DNA of 22,867 bases from an uncultured Acholeplasmataceae bacterium (GTDB taxonomy: Bacteria; Bacillota_I; Bacilli_A; RF39; UBA660). Where the stretch lies: assembly GCA_905203475.1 (NCBI GenBank), contig CAJKWD010000017.1, positions 1 to 22,867 of the forward strand, written 5' to 3'. Made by a program: the position numbers and the translations under genes. Below, piece after piece: positions 6,698 to 14,716 of the stretch; positions within the stretch are counted from its first letter, which is position 1, and every line of letters starts with the position of its first letter. The notes beneath the pieces are model-generated. The model worked only from the letters and a program-made list of their open reading frames with translations, did no database searches and had not been told where the DNA came from.

Positions 6698-7879
6698 TTA
6701 TAATAAATCACTAGATTCTTCTTCAAAGTTAGAAATAGTCACGACATTTTTTAAACATGCTTGAATCAATGATTCATAATCAAAAGTTGTTTCCATTTCT
6801 TTAGCTTTTTTTAAATCAGGATGAATGACTGGATGTTTTGGCACAAAGATTGTACAACAATCTTCAAATGGTAAAATACTCGTTTCATAAGTACCAATCT
6901 TTTCACTCATACGAATAATCTCTAATTTATCCATACATGCGACAGGACGTATAACAGGCATATTTGTTACTTCATTAATAACACTCATACTTGTTAGTGT
7001 TTGACTCGCAACTTGACCAATACTTTCCCCATTGACAATAATTTTACAATTTCTTTTTTTGGCAAGTCTTTCTGTAATACGATACATCATACGACGCATA
7101 ATGGTTATCATATAAGTAGGATCACAATTTTTAAAGATGGCTTCCTGTAATTGTGTAAAAGGAATGACATGTACTTTGATGTGACCTGAATATTCATTTA
7201 AAATAGAAGCTAATTTTAAAACTTTATTTTTTGCCTCAATACTTGTATGTGGTGGTGAATCAAAATAAATACATTCGATTTGAACGCCACGTTTTAGTGC
7301 TAAATAGCCAGCAACTGGACTATCGATTCCTCCACTTAACATAAGCATTCCTTTTCCTTGAATACCAACTGGATATCCACCAATGCCTTCTACTTCTTTT
7401 GTATAAAAATAAGTACCATCGGTTCTAATTTCAATATGTAATGTAAGTTGTGGATGATGGATATCTACTTTTTTATTTTTTAAAATTTTTAATAAATAGC
7501 CACCGATTTGTCTACTTACTTCCATACTCTGAATTGGATATGTTTTATCAGCACGATCTGTTACTACTTTAAATGTATCAAATGTTTCCTTCTCTAATAA
7601 TTGAAAGGCAATCTTTTTCAATTCTTCTATATCATTAGTATTTACTTTTTCACAAATGACTATACTATGTAGTCCAAATACTTTTTGTAACTGTTTTACT
7701 ACTTCATCAAACTTATGATCATTTACTTCAATAAACATACGTACTCTATTTTTTATAATATTGACATCGTAATTTTGTAACATCTCTTCTATATTTTTCG
7801 TCAAAGTTTTAATAAATAAATTTCGATTTCCTTTTTTGGTTGTTAACTCTCCATACTTAATTAATATTAATTTTTCCAT
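6698..7879 (-). CDS. thiI: tRNA 4-thiouridine synthase ThiI
   Basis: Adenylates U8 of tRNA and transfers sulfur to make 4-thiouridine; in many bacteria it also takes part in thiazole sulfur transfer. The start at 7877-7879 (M-E-K-L-I-L-I-K-Y-G-E-L) is chosen because GGAGGAAGAAC lies directly before it; this gives 393 residues. An N-terminal ferredoxin-like region and THUMP domain (about 1-165) are followed by the PP-loop ATP pyrophosphatase domain with L-S-G-G-I-D-S-P-V-A near 182-191. The C-terminal rhodanese domain of the E. coli protein is absent, as in B. subtilis, where a dedicated cysteine desulfurase (NifZ) delivers sulfur; no desulfurase gene lies adjacent in this window. Confidence 0.96.
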   Translation of the reverse strand: MEKLILIKYGELTTKKGNRNLFIKTLTKNIEEMLQNYDVNIIKNRVRMFIEVNDHKFDEVVKQLQKVFGLHSIVICEKVNTNDIEELKKIAFQLLEKETFDTFKVVTDRADKTYPIQSMEVSRQIGGYLLKILKNKKVDIHHPQLTLHIEIRTDGTYFYTKEVEGIGGYPVGIQGKGMLMLSGGIDSPVAGYLALKRGVQIECIYFDSPPHTSIEAKNKVLKLASILNEYSGHIKVHVIPFTQLQEAIFKNCDPTYMITIMRRMMYRITERLAKKRNCKIIVNGESIGQVASQTLTSMSVINEVTNMPVIRPVACMDKLEIIRMSEKIGTYETSILPFEDCCTIFVPKHPVIHPDLKKAKEMETTFDYESLIQACLKNVVTISNFEEESSDLL

Positions 7880-7897
7880 AGTTCTTCCTCCGACGTA

Positions 7898-7903
7898 TAT
7901 TAT
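7898..7903 (-). promoter_or_regulatory. Extended -10 promoter element of thiI
   Basis: Minus-strand TGCTATAAT, placed about 20 bases before the thiI start and directly after the terminator of the surface-protein gene. No convincing -35 is present; the extended TG may compensate. Confidence 0.5.
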
Positions 7904-7906
7904 AGC

Positions 7907-7937
7907 AAACAAAAAGACAAGGTTTCAACCTTGTCTT
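7907..7937 (-). terminator. Terminator of the surface-protein gene
   Basis: Perfect 12-bp stem, AAAGACAAGGTT (7912-7923) with AACCTTGTCTTT (7926-7937), followed by TTTTTGTTTG on the minus strand. Confidence 0.92.
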
Positions 7938-7941
7938 TCAA

Positions 7942-8895
7942 TTAAGCATGATTTTTTAATTGTTTTAATGCAAATGTTCCTGCAGCTGCAGAAAGAATCA
8001 TACCAGCAACGATTAATAATACAGAATCAGAAGTTTCTGGGTTTGTTACTTCTTCAGTAGTATTATCAGTTGATGGAGTTTCTTCTGGAGTTGTAGGTGT
8101 AGTTGGTTCTGTTGGTTCAACATATTCATCACCATCTACAGTAATATCAGTAGCTTCATTACTTTCATATTTTACTTTTCCAGCATTGTCTGTTACAACA
8201 ACTTTATTATCATTTAATAATACTTTATCTGTAGTAGATTCAGTATTTTCGATAACAACTTCTGTTGTTGCATCATTTTCATCTTCTGCGAAACGAATTA
8301 CATTTTCAGTTTCTGTAGAAGTTAAAGTTCCATTCATTACTACTGTTGGTTGATTTGATGAACCAGCAATATTTTTTGATTTAGAAAGTTCAATTCCATT
8401 ATTAGCAGGTTCTCCATTTTTACCTAAGTTTAATGAAATAACTTCTACTGTACCACCATTTACTAATACAGCTCCATATTTACAATTATCAATTGTTACA
8501 TTTTGAAGACTAATATATCCTCCATCATAAGCTTGTACACCATATTTTGGACTGTCTTTTAAAGTAACATTTTTTAAATTGATTTTAGAACCAGTTAATG
8601 ATGCAGTAATTAAAGTAATGTTATCTGTTACACTACCTGTAGCAGCACGATTACCAGTAATTGAATGGTTAGCACCATCAATTGTGATTTCTACACCACT
8701 TTGTAAATAAGCAGCTCCATCTAATGTGATATCTTGCTCTAATGTAATGATATCTCCATTTTCAGCATTATTTACTGCATTTTGGAAAGTAGTTCCATCA
8801 CTAACTTTTACTTCTTTTGCATCAGCATGTACCATTGGAAGTAATGCACATAATCCTACAGCACAAAATGATACAATATACTTCATCTTTCCCAT
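7942..8895 (-). CDS. Cell-wall-anchored beta-helix surface protein with NPETS sorting signal
   Basis: 317 residues. A signal peptide covers about 1-26 (hydrophobic core ending H-A-D-A-K). Residues about 30-250 resemble a right-handed parallel beta-helix (pectate-lyase-like) with repeated rungs such as I-T-I-D-G-A-N-H-S-I, L-K-N-V-T-L-K-D-S and L-Q-N-V-T-I-D-N-C. A Pro/Thr/Glu-rich stalk lies at about 258-284. The C-terminus has a sorting signal N-P-E-T-S at 285-289, a membrane helix at 291-311 and a short basic tail (K-Q-L-K-N-H-A). NPxTS fits class B sortase recognition better than LPxTG, and a sortase B gene lies just upstream. Catalytic residues of a polysaccharide lyase are not evident, so binding or adhesion is as likely as enzyme activity. 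Strong site AGGAGGA before the ATG, own promoter and terminator. Confidence 0.88.
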   Translation of the reverse strand: MGKMKYIVSFCAVGLCALLPMVHADAKEVKVSDGTTFQNAVNNAENGDIITLEQDITLDGAAYLQSGVEITIDGANHSITGNRAATGSVTDNITLITASLTGSKINLKNVTLKDSPKYGVQAYDGGYISLQNVTIDNCKYGAVLVNGGTVEVISLNLGKNGEPANNGIELSKSKNIAGSSNQPTVVMNGTLTSTETENVIRFAEDENDATTEVVIENTESTTDKVLLNDNKVVVTDNAGKVKYESNEATDITVDGDEYVEPTEPTTPTTPEETPSTDNTTEEVTNPETSDSVLLIVAGMILSAAAGTFALKQLKNHA

Positions 8896-8946
8896 AATTT
8901 TCCTCCTTTACCTTTCAAAGATAAACCTTCTAGCCTATCTACTTCA

Positions 8947-8975
8947 AGTATACTAGAGTAAATAGAAAAAATCAA
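8947..8975 (-). promoter_or_regulatory. SigA-type promoter of the surface-protein gene
   Basis: Minus strand: TTGATT (8970-8975), 17-base spacer, TATACT (8947-8952). About 45 bases of leader precede the start codon. Confidence 0.7.
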
Positions 8976-8995
8976 TCGAATTTTGTTTTCAAATG

Positions 8996-9853
8996 TCAAG
9001 TTCTTGTCTCCCTTTTTATCAATTTAGCATGCATTACAACACGATGTCCAAAATTGTCTTGACATGTCGACAATGTCAATATTTTATCATTGGTATTTAA
9101 ACTAGCAGAAAACTGTACTTCACTTCTACTTTTTAATGTGTTTAAAAAGGTCTGATAACTATTTACATCAGAAAAATTAGGAGTAATATAATAGCTTTCA
9201 GCAGCAATCGTATAAACACTAAATACTTGCCACATTGTATTTTCTGTTGGTGTTGACATACGAATAATATGATTATTTTTATTATTATACCAAGAGCTAG
9301 ATAAAATATTTTTTAAACTTCCAAACATTGTTTTATTATAACGACTATGAGCATAAATAATGGTATTTTGATCAAAGTTTTTCGCATCATTACGATAATC
9401 CATAAAAACCCAGCCAGCATCATTTTTTGTTTTATCAAAAGCATGATTTAAGTAATACTCATTATTTGTAGTTTGAACAATTGGATAATTAATATTTGTT
9501 CCTTTTACTTCAATCCATCCTACTGTATCTGGATTCTTATTTAATAAATCGTTAAAATTAACTTCTAACAAATTCATTTTAATATAATCCCAATAATCAT
9601 CTTTTTTATTTTCTTCTGGAGGATTGACTAATTCTGTTTTTTTATTATCTTTTTTCTCTTTTTTATCTACAGTATTTACTGTCTCTTTGGAAAGCTTATC
9701 TATCTTTTGATTATCTTGAAACCAATTCCAAAGGAAAAAAATAGAAAAAGAAAAAACAAGAACCGACACACAAAAACTACCTATTAAAAGATATCTTTTG
9801 CGTCTTAGCTTTTTTCTACGTGCAACACGAGATAGTGGTTTCTTCTTGTTCAT
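8996..9853 (-). CDS. srtB: Class B sortase (transpeptidase)
   Basis: Membrane-anchored cysteine transpeptidase that cuts a C-terminal sorting signal and links the protein to peptidoglycan. 285 residues: very basic cytoplasmic N-terminus (1-20), membrane helix about 21-44, charged linker to about 85, then the sortase fold. The catalytic residues are His169 in I-I-Y-A-H-S-R, Cys264 in T-L-S-T-C-Q and Arg271 in G-H-R-V-V-M-H. The Y-P-I-V-Q-T-x-N-N-x-Y-Y-L-x-H-x-F segment and the H-S-R-Y-N-x-x-M-F-G motif are typical of class B. Its probable substrate is the adjacent NPETS protein. The gene has a possible promoter just upstream and follows a small acidic-protein gene. Confidence 0.93.
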   Translation of the reverse strand: MNKKKPLSRVARRKKLRRKRYLLIGSFCVSVLVFSFSIFFLWNWFQDNQKIDKLSKETVNTVDKKEKKDNKKTELVNPPEENKKDDYWDYIKMNLLEVNFNDLLNKNPDTVGWIEVKGTNINYPIVQTTNNEYYLNHAFDKTKNDAGWVFMDYRNDAKNFDQNTIIYAHSRYNKTMFGSLKNILSSSWYNNKNNHIIRMSTPTENTMWQVFSVYTIAAESYYITPNFSDVNSYQTFLNTLKSRSEVQFSASLNTNDKILTLSTCQDNFGHRVVMHAKLIKRETRT

Positions 9854-9872
9854 TTAGGATCACCTACTTACT

Positions 9873-9901
9873 AGTATACCGAATTTTACGCATCATGAAA
9901 A
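9873..9901 (-). promoter_or_regulatory. Possible promoter of srtB
   Basis: Minus strand: TATACT at 9873-9878 with a weak TTTTCA 17 bases upstream (9896-9901). The octamer CGCATCAT occurs twice here (9889-9896 and 9913-9920), 24 bases apart, one copy overlapping the -35; this could be an operator but is short. Confidence 0.45.
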
Positions 9902-9906
9902 GTATC

Positions 9907-10110
9907 TTAATTCGCATCATTGTTGGAATAATCATCACACTTGTTCTGGAAATTATCATAATCTGTTTCTTCCATAAAACGTTCTAGATAATCCTTTTCT
10001 TCTAACTGTTCTAATGTTTCTGATAATAACTTATTCTCTGGTGTTTCTATATCGTTTAAAACATCTCGCTCCTCTGCTTCATCGACAATTTTATGATATA
10101 TTTCATTCAT
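9907..10110 (-). CDS. Small acidic protein, unknown function
   Basis: 67 residues behind a good AGAGGGG site. The sequence is strongly acidic (many Asp and Glu), largely predicted helical, with no signal peptide, membrane segment or recognised motif; the C-terminus (N-K-C-D-D-Y-S-N-N-D-A-N) is probably disordered. It lies between ezrA, which ends with its own hairpin terminator 40 bases upstream, and srtB, 53 bases downstream. No function can be assigned. The good ribosome binding site and clean placement between genes support it as real. Confidence 0.65.
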   Translation of the reverse strand: MNEIYHKIVDEAEERDVLNDIETPENKLLSETLEQLEEKDYLERFMEETDYDNFQNKCDDYSNNDAN

Positions 10111-10129
10111 AACTTCCCCTCTTTTCTTT

Positions 10130-10155
10130 TAAAAAAAGTAGCGATGACACTACTT
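10130..10155 (-). terminator. Probable terminator of ezrA
   Basis: A 6-bp stem (AAGTAG 10136-10141 with CTACTT 10150-10155) followed on the minus strand by a T-run. The stem overlaps the ezrA stop codon. It is weaker than the other terminators here, so partial read-through into the acidic-protein gene is plausible. Confidence 0.6.
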
Positions 10156-11868
10156 CTCATTTCCATATAATCTTAATAATTTATCATAAATACCTGGTTC
10201 AATTCGATTCAAACAATTAATCGTAAGTTCTAATGATTTGTGATATTCACCTTTATAAAATAGTACTTCAGAATAAGTTAATTTCTTATCTAATCCTTCT
10301 ACGGAACTACGATAACGATTTCCATATACAATCGCCATTTCAGCAAACATCGCTGTTTTCACTAATTCTTTTGTTGTCATATATAATTTTAAAACGAGAT
10401 CTCGAGCTGTATCTACTCTTGTATTTAATGTAGTAATCGTAATTGGTTTTTTATCTAATTCTTTTACAATCTCTTTAATAGCGGCGCCAGCTTCTTTTAA
10501 TTCCACGAAATATGTGTTTGGAATGACAGGCAAATTGTAATCACGAATTTTTAATTTAGACTCTTTTAAAATCCCTCTTACTTCATCTAATTGTTCACGT
10601 GCTCTCACTTCATCAGCCTTCATACCACCAATCACTTCTAATGTCTCATCTAAACGTTCTTGAAGTGCCACTAAACGATTGGTTAATAATTCTACTTCAT
10701 GCGTTAATTTAGAATAAGCAAAGGTATGATTACCAGTATGTTCTTGAAATACTTCAAAATCATGATTTAAAACACCTAGTTTTTCTTTTACTTCATTTAA
10801 TACCATCACATCATCATTTGATAAATGGTATGTATTTTTAATATTATCGAATTTTGCAAAAATATCTTCTACTAAACGATTCATACGATTCAGTTTATTT
10901 TTAAATGTATTACTAGCATTTTCAAAAATACTACGTTCTTGTTTTTCTTTTTCAAAATCCTGATAAAGTTGTTCAAAATACTCTAGTAAGATTTTAAGTT
11001 CAAATAAACTATCTTCCAAATTTAAATTTTGAACGCGTTTTCTAATATCTGTAATTTTTTTATTCGCTTCTTCTATATTATATTCGACATTTAAATAATC
11101 AAGAGGATATCCCATACTGACCATATTTTTATATATTTCCATTGATTCAGCCATTTTCTTAGGCAAAATACTTGTAGCCAGTAATTCGATACTTGGAACT
11201 TCTTCAACGACAATTTCCATATGTTTTAAAGAATTATCAATCACTTTCATAACTTGTGTTACTTCCGTATATTGATTCTTATCCATTACTAGTTCAAACT
11301 TTTCAAACATTTTTGCAATCGTTGCAAATTGATTTTGAACTGCATTTTCAGCCTCTCCAAACTCTGTACGAGTAGCGACAAACTTCTCATATAATTCACG
11401 GTATTTCGTCTTTAATTTAGTAATAATACCACGGTTTTTTTCTTCACTCGTTGTAATAGAGCGAATTTCCCCCAATAGAAATTCTGAATTAGCTTTCACT
11501 TTATATAATTCCATCTCTAATTTTGCAATCTTATAAAGCGTACTTTTATAATCCATTTTTGAAAGAGAATAATCAGCTTCTAATAACATATCAGTAATCT
11601 TAGGAATCTGATGATTTTTAATATCATCTAAACGCTCTTTCCACTTCTCATACATCGCTTCTACACTTTCATTTTTTAAGAAAGTTTCTACTTTAGATAA
11701 CTCTGGAGCAATAGGTGCAGAATCAATTTCATTTTTTTCTATTTCTAACTCTTCTAAGTGATGTTTTAACTTTTTGTTTTTCTTATTTTGAATGAAATTC
11801 AGTACGAAAACAACAAGTATAATAGTTATTACATATATTGTCAAAATCATTAAAGTAAGACTATTCAC
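10150..11868 (-). CDS. ezrA: Septation ring formation regulator EzrA
   Basis: Membrane-anchored division protein of Bacilli that binds FtsZ and helps control Z-ring position and cell-wall synthesis. About 572 residues, matching the family's 560-575. A hydrophobic helix near the N-terminus (L-M-I-L-T-I-Y-V-I-T-I-I-L-V-V-F-V-L) puts the rest in the cytoplasm, where it is almost all coiled coil arranged as spectrin-like repeats. The early K-W-K-E-R-L-D-D-I segment is typical. The GTG at 11866-11868 is preferred because GAGGTGAT lies six bases before it; the upstream GTG at 11875 is part of that ribosome binding site. The gene diverges from rpsD, has its own promoter and ends in a hairpin. Presence of ezrA is evidence for a Bacilli-side lineage. 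Confidence 0.93.
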   Translation of the reverse strand: MNSLTLMILTIYVITIILVVFVLNFIQNKKNKKLKHHLEELEIEKNEIDSAPIAPELSKVETFLKNESVEAMYEKWKERLDDIKNHQIPKITDMLLEADYSLSKMDYKSTLYKIAKLEMELYKVKANSEFLLGEIRSITTSEEKNRGIITKLKTKYRELYEKFVATRTEFGEAENAVQNQFATIAKMFEKFELVMDKNQYTEVTQVMKVIDNSLKHMEIVVEEVPSIELLATSILPKKMAESMEIYKNMVSMGYPLDYLNVEYNIEEANKKITDIRKRVQNLNLEDSLFELKILLEYFEQLYQDFEKEKQERSIFENASNTFKNKLNRMNRLVEDIFAKFDNIKNTYHLSNDDVMVLNEVKEKLGVLNHDFEVFQEHTGNHTFAYSKLTHEVELLTNRLVALQERLDETLEVIGGMKADEVRAREQLDEVRGILKESKLKIRDYNLPVIPNTYFVELKEAGAAIKEIVKELDKKPITITTLNTRVDTARDLVLKLYMTTKELVKTAMFAEMAIVYGNRYRSSVEGLDKKLTYSEVLFYKGEYHKSLELTINCLNRIEPGIYDKLLRLYGNEK

Positions 11869-11889
11869 TTGTATCACCTCGTTAGTATA

Positions 11890-11919
11890 ACTATATCACA
11901 CTCGTGTCTTTTTTTGCAA
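11890..11919 (-). promoter_or_regulatory. Probable promoter of ezrA
   Basis: Minus strand: TTGCAA (11914-11919), 18-base spacer, TATAGT (11890-11895), with an overlapping TATACT a few bases downstream. The leader to the start codon would be short. Confidence 0.5.
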
Positions 11920-11968
11920 TATTTTGTATAATTTTTATGAAATATGTAAAGTATCGATAATTTTATGT

Positions 11969-11997
11969 TGACTTTCAAGGGCTTTTATCATATAATT
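11969..11997 (+). promoter_or_regulatory. Strong SigA promoter of rpsD
   Basis: TTGACT (11969-11974), 17-base spacer, perfect TATAAT (11992-11997). Transcription should begin near 12004. Confidence 0.88.
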
Positions 11998-12003
11998 ATG
12001 TAT

Positions 12004-12160
12004 GCGTATGAACAAAAAGAGCAGCTTGATAACAAGCAAGTTAATGTGTTTATTACCGATTGGGTTGTAGTAACTTTGCTGCCAAGCGAAACGATTTAAA
12101 TAAACACCCTAATCTTGAATGTTATCTCCTCTTTAAAACTACGTAAGAAGGAGGAAAAGT
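12004..12160 (+). promoter_or_regulatory. rpsD leader RNA with pseudoknot (S4 autoregulatory leader)
   Basis: The 157-base untranslated leader can fold into stacked helices: GCAGC (12021-12025) with GCTGC (12078-12082), CTTG/CAAG (12025-12028/12032-12035), and AAGTTA (12038-12043) with TAACTT (12071-12076). The loop of the last helix contains GTGTTTATT (12046-12054), which pairs perfectly over nine bases with AATAAACAC (12099-12107) outside it, making a pseudoknot. Autogenous control of rpsD by S4 binding a leader pseudoknot is known in B. subtilis. Further down, CTCCT (12126-12130) can pair with AGGAG of the rpsD ribosome binding site (12149-12153), a possible translational block. Confidence 0.8.
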
Positions 12161-12763
12161 ATGGCAAGATACACAGGATCTGAGTACAGAAGAGCACGTC
12201 GTGTTGGTTTCTCTACTACTGAAACAGGAAAAGAATTAGCTAAGAAGCCTTACGGACCTGGAGCTCATGGACAAGATCGTAAGAAAAAATTATCTAACTA
12301 TGGAGAACAACTTCAAGAAAAACAAAAAGTTAGATATATGTATGGGTTAACAGAAAAACAATTCAGAAAAACATTTGATATGGCTGGAAAATTAAAAGGA
12401 GTTCACGGTGAAGACTTACTAAAACTTTTAGAGAGTCGTTTAGATAACTTAGTTTATCGTATTGGATTCGCTACAACAAGAAGAGGAGCTAGACAATTAG
12501 TAAACCATGGACATATTACAGTAAATGGTAGAAAAGTAGATATTCCATCTTACCAAGTTAAACCTGGTGATGTAATTGCTGTAAAAGAAAATTCAAAAGA
12601 ACATCCAGCAATTAAAGCTAGCTTAGAAGCAGTTAATAAACGTGTTGAATTCATTACTTATGATGAAAAGAACATGAGTGCTACTTATGTAAGATATCCA
12701 GAAAGAAGCGAATTAAACCCAGAAATCAAAGAAGCATTAATTGTTGAATTCTATAACCGTTAA
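12161..12763 (+). CDS. rpsD: 30S ribosomal protein S4
   Basis: Primary 16S rRNA-binding protein that nucleates assembly of the 30S body and acts at the decoding site. Its 200 residues match the Firmicutes form. The N-terminus (A-R-Y-T-G-S-E-Y-R-R-A-R-R) lacks the four-cysteine zinc site of C+ paralogues. The S4 RNA-binding domain (about 93-155) is seen in R-L-D-N-L-V-Y-R-I-G-F-A-T-T-R-R-G-A-R-Q-L. The start has a near-perfect AAGGAGG site. It is monocistronic, between a strong promoter with a regulatory leader and a shared terminator. Confidence 0.98.
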   Translation: MARYTGSEYRRARRVGFSTTETGKELAKKPYGPGAHGQDRKKKLSNYGEQLQEKQKVRYMYGLTEKQFRKTFDMAGKLKGVHGEDLLKLLESRLDNLVYRIGFATTRRGARQLVNHGHITVNGRKVDIPSYQVKPGDVIAVKENSKEHPAIKASLEAVNKRVEFITYDEKNMSATYVRYPERSELNPEIKEALIVEFYNR

Positions 12764-12790
12764 AAAAGAGGAAGCATTTGCTTCCTTTTA
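12761..12790. terminator. Bidirectional terminator between rpsD and the kinase-like gene
   Basis: 7-bp stem, AGGAAGC (12769-12775) with GCTTCCT (12780-12786), flanked by a run of A on the left and T on the right, so it can act on both converging genes. Confidence 0.88.
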
Positions 12791-13471
12791 TTTTTGTCTA
12801 TTTAAGAAATGATAATGTTCAAGTAATGTATCTAAAGAACGATGATGTCCTGCAAGCATTTCCCGAATCTGTTCTTTTTGTTCTGAAGATAACTTATCTG
12901 TCTTCTCTAAATAATAAATATTCTCTAGTGAAACATGATATAAAAGAGATAAAGCAAATAAACGAAAAATACTCTGTTGATGTTCTAATCCCTTTTTCTT
13001 ATCATATTCACTTAATGTATTTGTAATTAAACAATCATCAAAATCAATCCATTTGATACGTCCATTCCAATATAAAATATTATCAACGTCAATATCTATA
13101 TAAATATATTCCTGATTATGTTCATAACATTCCTGCTCTATTTGATATAACAAATTTTCTAATGTCTCCTGATCAAATGTTTCTAATTGTTGTGATAATG
13201 GTTGATATTGATGTTCAAATAACATCTCATACCCTACCAATCCATCGTTGGATAACCATGCTTTGATAGGAACAATATCTTTTTTTGATGGATGATTTAA
13301 GAAATATTGTACTACTTTTGCAATATGTTCTTTTTTATCATCACTGATATTATCTTTATATATTTTTACTAAATGATCAGAATTTAATTGATAAATAATA
13401 CTATCTTCACTTTCGTGAAAAATAGGAAGTGTCATATCCATCTTATCTATCCAAGTAATTTTCTCATTCAT
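12788..13471 (-). CDS. Atypical protein-kinase-like fold protein, unknown substrate
   Basis: About 227 residues if it starts at ATG 13469-13471, which overlaps the tyrS stop by eight bases; ATG 13484-13486 is an alternative. Neither has a strong ribosome binding site, so it probably depends on translational coupling to tyrS. Kinase-fold features, numbered from 13471: an N-lobe with I-I-Y-Q-L-N-S-D-H-L-V-K-I-Y-K (candidate ATP-binding Lys36), a hinge-like P-I-K-A-W-L-S-N-D-G-L-V-G-Y-E-M, a catalytic-loop-like Y-I-D-I-D-V-D-N-I-L (Asp126 and Asn131 at the expected spacing, but the usual His is replaced) and a D-F-D metal site near 143. The gene is small for a kinase and lacks a Gly-rich loop. 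It could be an aminoglycoside/choline-kinase relative or a pseudokinase. Why it sits with tyrS is unclear. Confidence 0.65.
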   Translation of the reverse strand: MNEKITWIDKMDMTLPIFHESEDSIIYQLNSDHLVKIYKDNISDDKKEHIAKVVQYFLNHPSKKDIVPIKAWLSNDGLVGYEMLFEHQYQPLSQQLETFDQETLENLLYQIEQECYEHNQEYIYIDIDVDNILYWNGRIKWIDFDDCLITNTLSEYDKKKGLEHQQSIFRLFALSLLYHVSLENIYYLEKTDKLSSEQKEQIREMLAGHHRSLDTLLEHYHFLNRQK

Positions 13472-14699
13472 TCCATGTACCAACATAATATTTCTTCTTA
13501 CCACGACGAACAATTGTCAATGTCTGTTCTAAAGCATCCTCTTTAGAAACAACATACTCTAAATCAGTAATTCTTTCACCATTTATTGTAATACTTCCCG
13601 CTGTAATCCATTCACGAGCTTCTCTTTTACTACTAGCAATCTTATGATTTACTAAAAATTCAACTAAATTCATCTCTTCTGTAATATCAAAATGAGGTAC
13701 ATCTTTTAAACCAATTTTTAAATCATTTACAGATAATTTTTGAATATTACCACTAAATAGTAATTGACTCATTTCTTCTGCTTTTTCAAATTCTTCTTTA
13801 CCATGTAAATCAGTAATAATTTCACGAGCTAATGCTTTTTGAGCAACACGACTTTCTGGGTGTTGTAATTGTTCTTTTTCAATTGCTTCGATTTCTTCTT
13901 TAGATAAGAAAGTAAAGACTTTTAAATAGTGAATTACCATTTCATCATCTGTATTAATTAAATATTGATACAACTCATAAGATGATGTTTTATTTTTATC
14001 AAGCCATAAAGCATTTCCTTCACTCTTACCAAATTTATTACCGTACTTATCTAAAATTAAAGGCATTGTAAATCCATAAGCAGTCTTATTTAATTTCTTC
14101 TTAATTAAATCAATTCCTGTTGTAATATTACCCCATTGATCAGAGCCTTCTACTTGCATAATACAATTTTTTTCTTGGAATAAATGTAAGAAATCATTTC
14201 CTTGAATTAACGTATAAGAAAACTCTGCATAAGTAATTCCCGTATCTAAACGACGATTGATAATATCTTTATTTAACATATAATTCACATTGATATATTT
14301 ACCTACATCTCTTAAGAAATCCAAAAAGCAAATATCTTTTGTCCATTCATAGTTATTTACTACTTCTGCTTTTCCATCAAAAATTTTACTCACTTGATTA
14401 CGAATTCCTTCTAAATTTTTCTCCACTGTTTCTTTAGAAATTAATTCTCTTTCAGCAGTAGGTCTTGGATCACCAATTAAACCTGTTGCTCCACCAACTA
14501 ATAAAATAGGATGGTGCCCTGCTTTTGCTAAACGTTTAGCGGTTACTAAAGAAGAATAGTGTCCTAAGTGTAAACTATCAGCAGTTGGATCTGTTCCCCA
14601 GTAAAAAGTAATCTTCTCCTCATCTAATTTCTTTTGTAAATCTTCACCTGCAACGTCTTTAATTAAACCACGCCACATTAATTCTTCATATAATGTCAT
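13464..14699 (-). CDS. tyrS: Tyrosyl-tRNA synthetase
   Basis: Charges tRNA-Tyr with tyrosine using ATP. With the start at 14697-14699, chosen for the adjacent AGGAGG site, the protein is 411 residues, normal for the bacterial TyrS type. The class I signature HIGH appears as H-L-G-H in A-D-S-L-H-L-G-H, and the KMSKS loop as K-F-G-K-S. A C-terminal S4-like RNA-binding domain is seen from about residue 345 (E-F-L-V-N-H-K-I-A-S-S-K-R-E-A-R-E-W-I). The gene is controlled by a T-box leader with a UAC specifier and is followed by an overlapping kinase-like gene. Confidence 0.98.
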   Translation of the reverse strand: MTLYEELMWRGLIKDVAGEDLQKKLDEEKITFYWGTDPTADSLHLGHYSSLVTAKRLAKAGHHPILLVGGATGLIGDPRPTAERELISKETVEKNLEGIRNQVSKIFDGKAEVVNNYEWTKDICFLDFLRDVGKYINVNYMLNKDIINRRLDTGITYAEFSYTLIQGNDFLHLFQEKNCIMQVEGSDQWGNITTGIDLIKKKLNKTAYGFTMPLILDKYGNKFGKSEGNALWLDKNKTSSYELYQYLINTDDEMVIHYLKVFTFLSKEEIEAIEKEQLQHPESRVAQKALAREIITDLHGKEEFEKAEEMSQLLFSGNIQKLSVNDLKIGLKDVPHFDITEEMNLVEFLVNHKIASSKREAREWITAGSITINGERITDLEYVVSKEDALEQTLTIVRRGKKKYYVGTWNE

Positions 14700-14716
14700 T
14701 TTATCTCCTCCTAAAT

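Noticed and set aside
9889..9920. Two copies of CGCATCAT 24 bases apart near the srtB promoter as an operator
   Set aside because: Only eight bases long, and one copy lies in the coding end of the acidic-protein gene; not strong enough to call.
11898..11916. Terminator-like CACACTCGTGTC followed by T7
   Set aside because: The stem would be four base pairs with a two-base loop, which cannot form stably, and no plus-strand gene precedes it.
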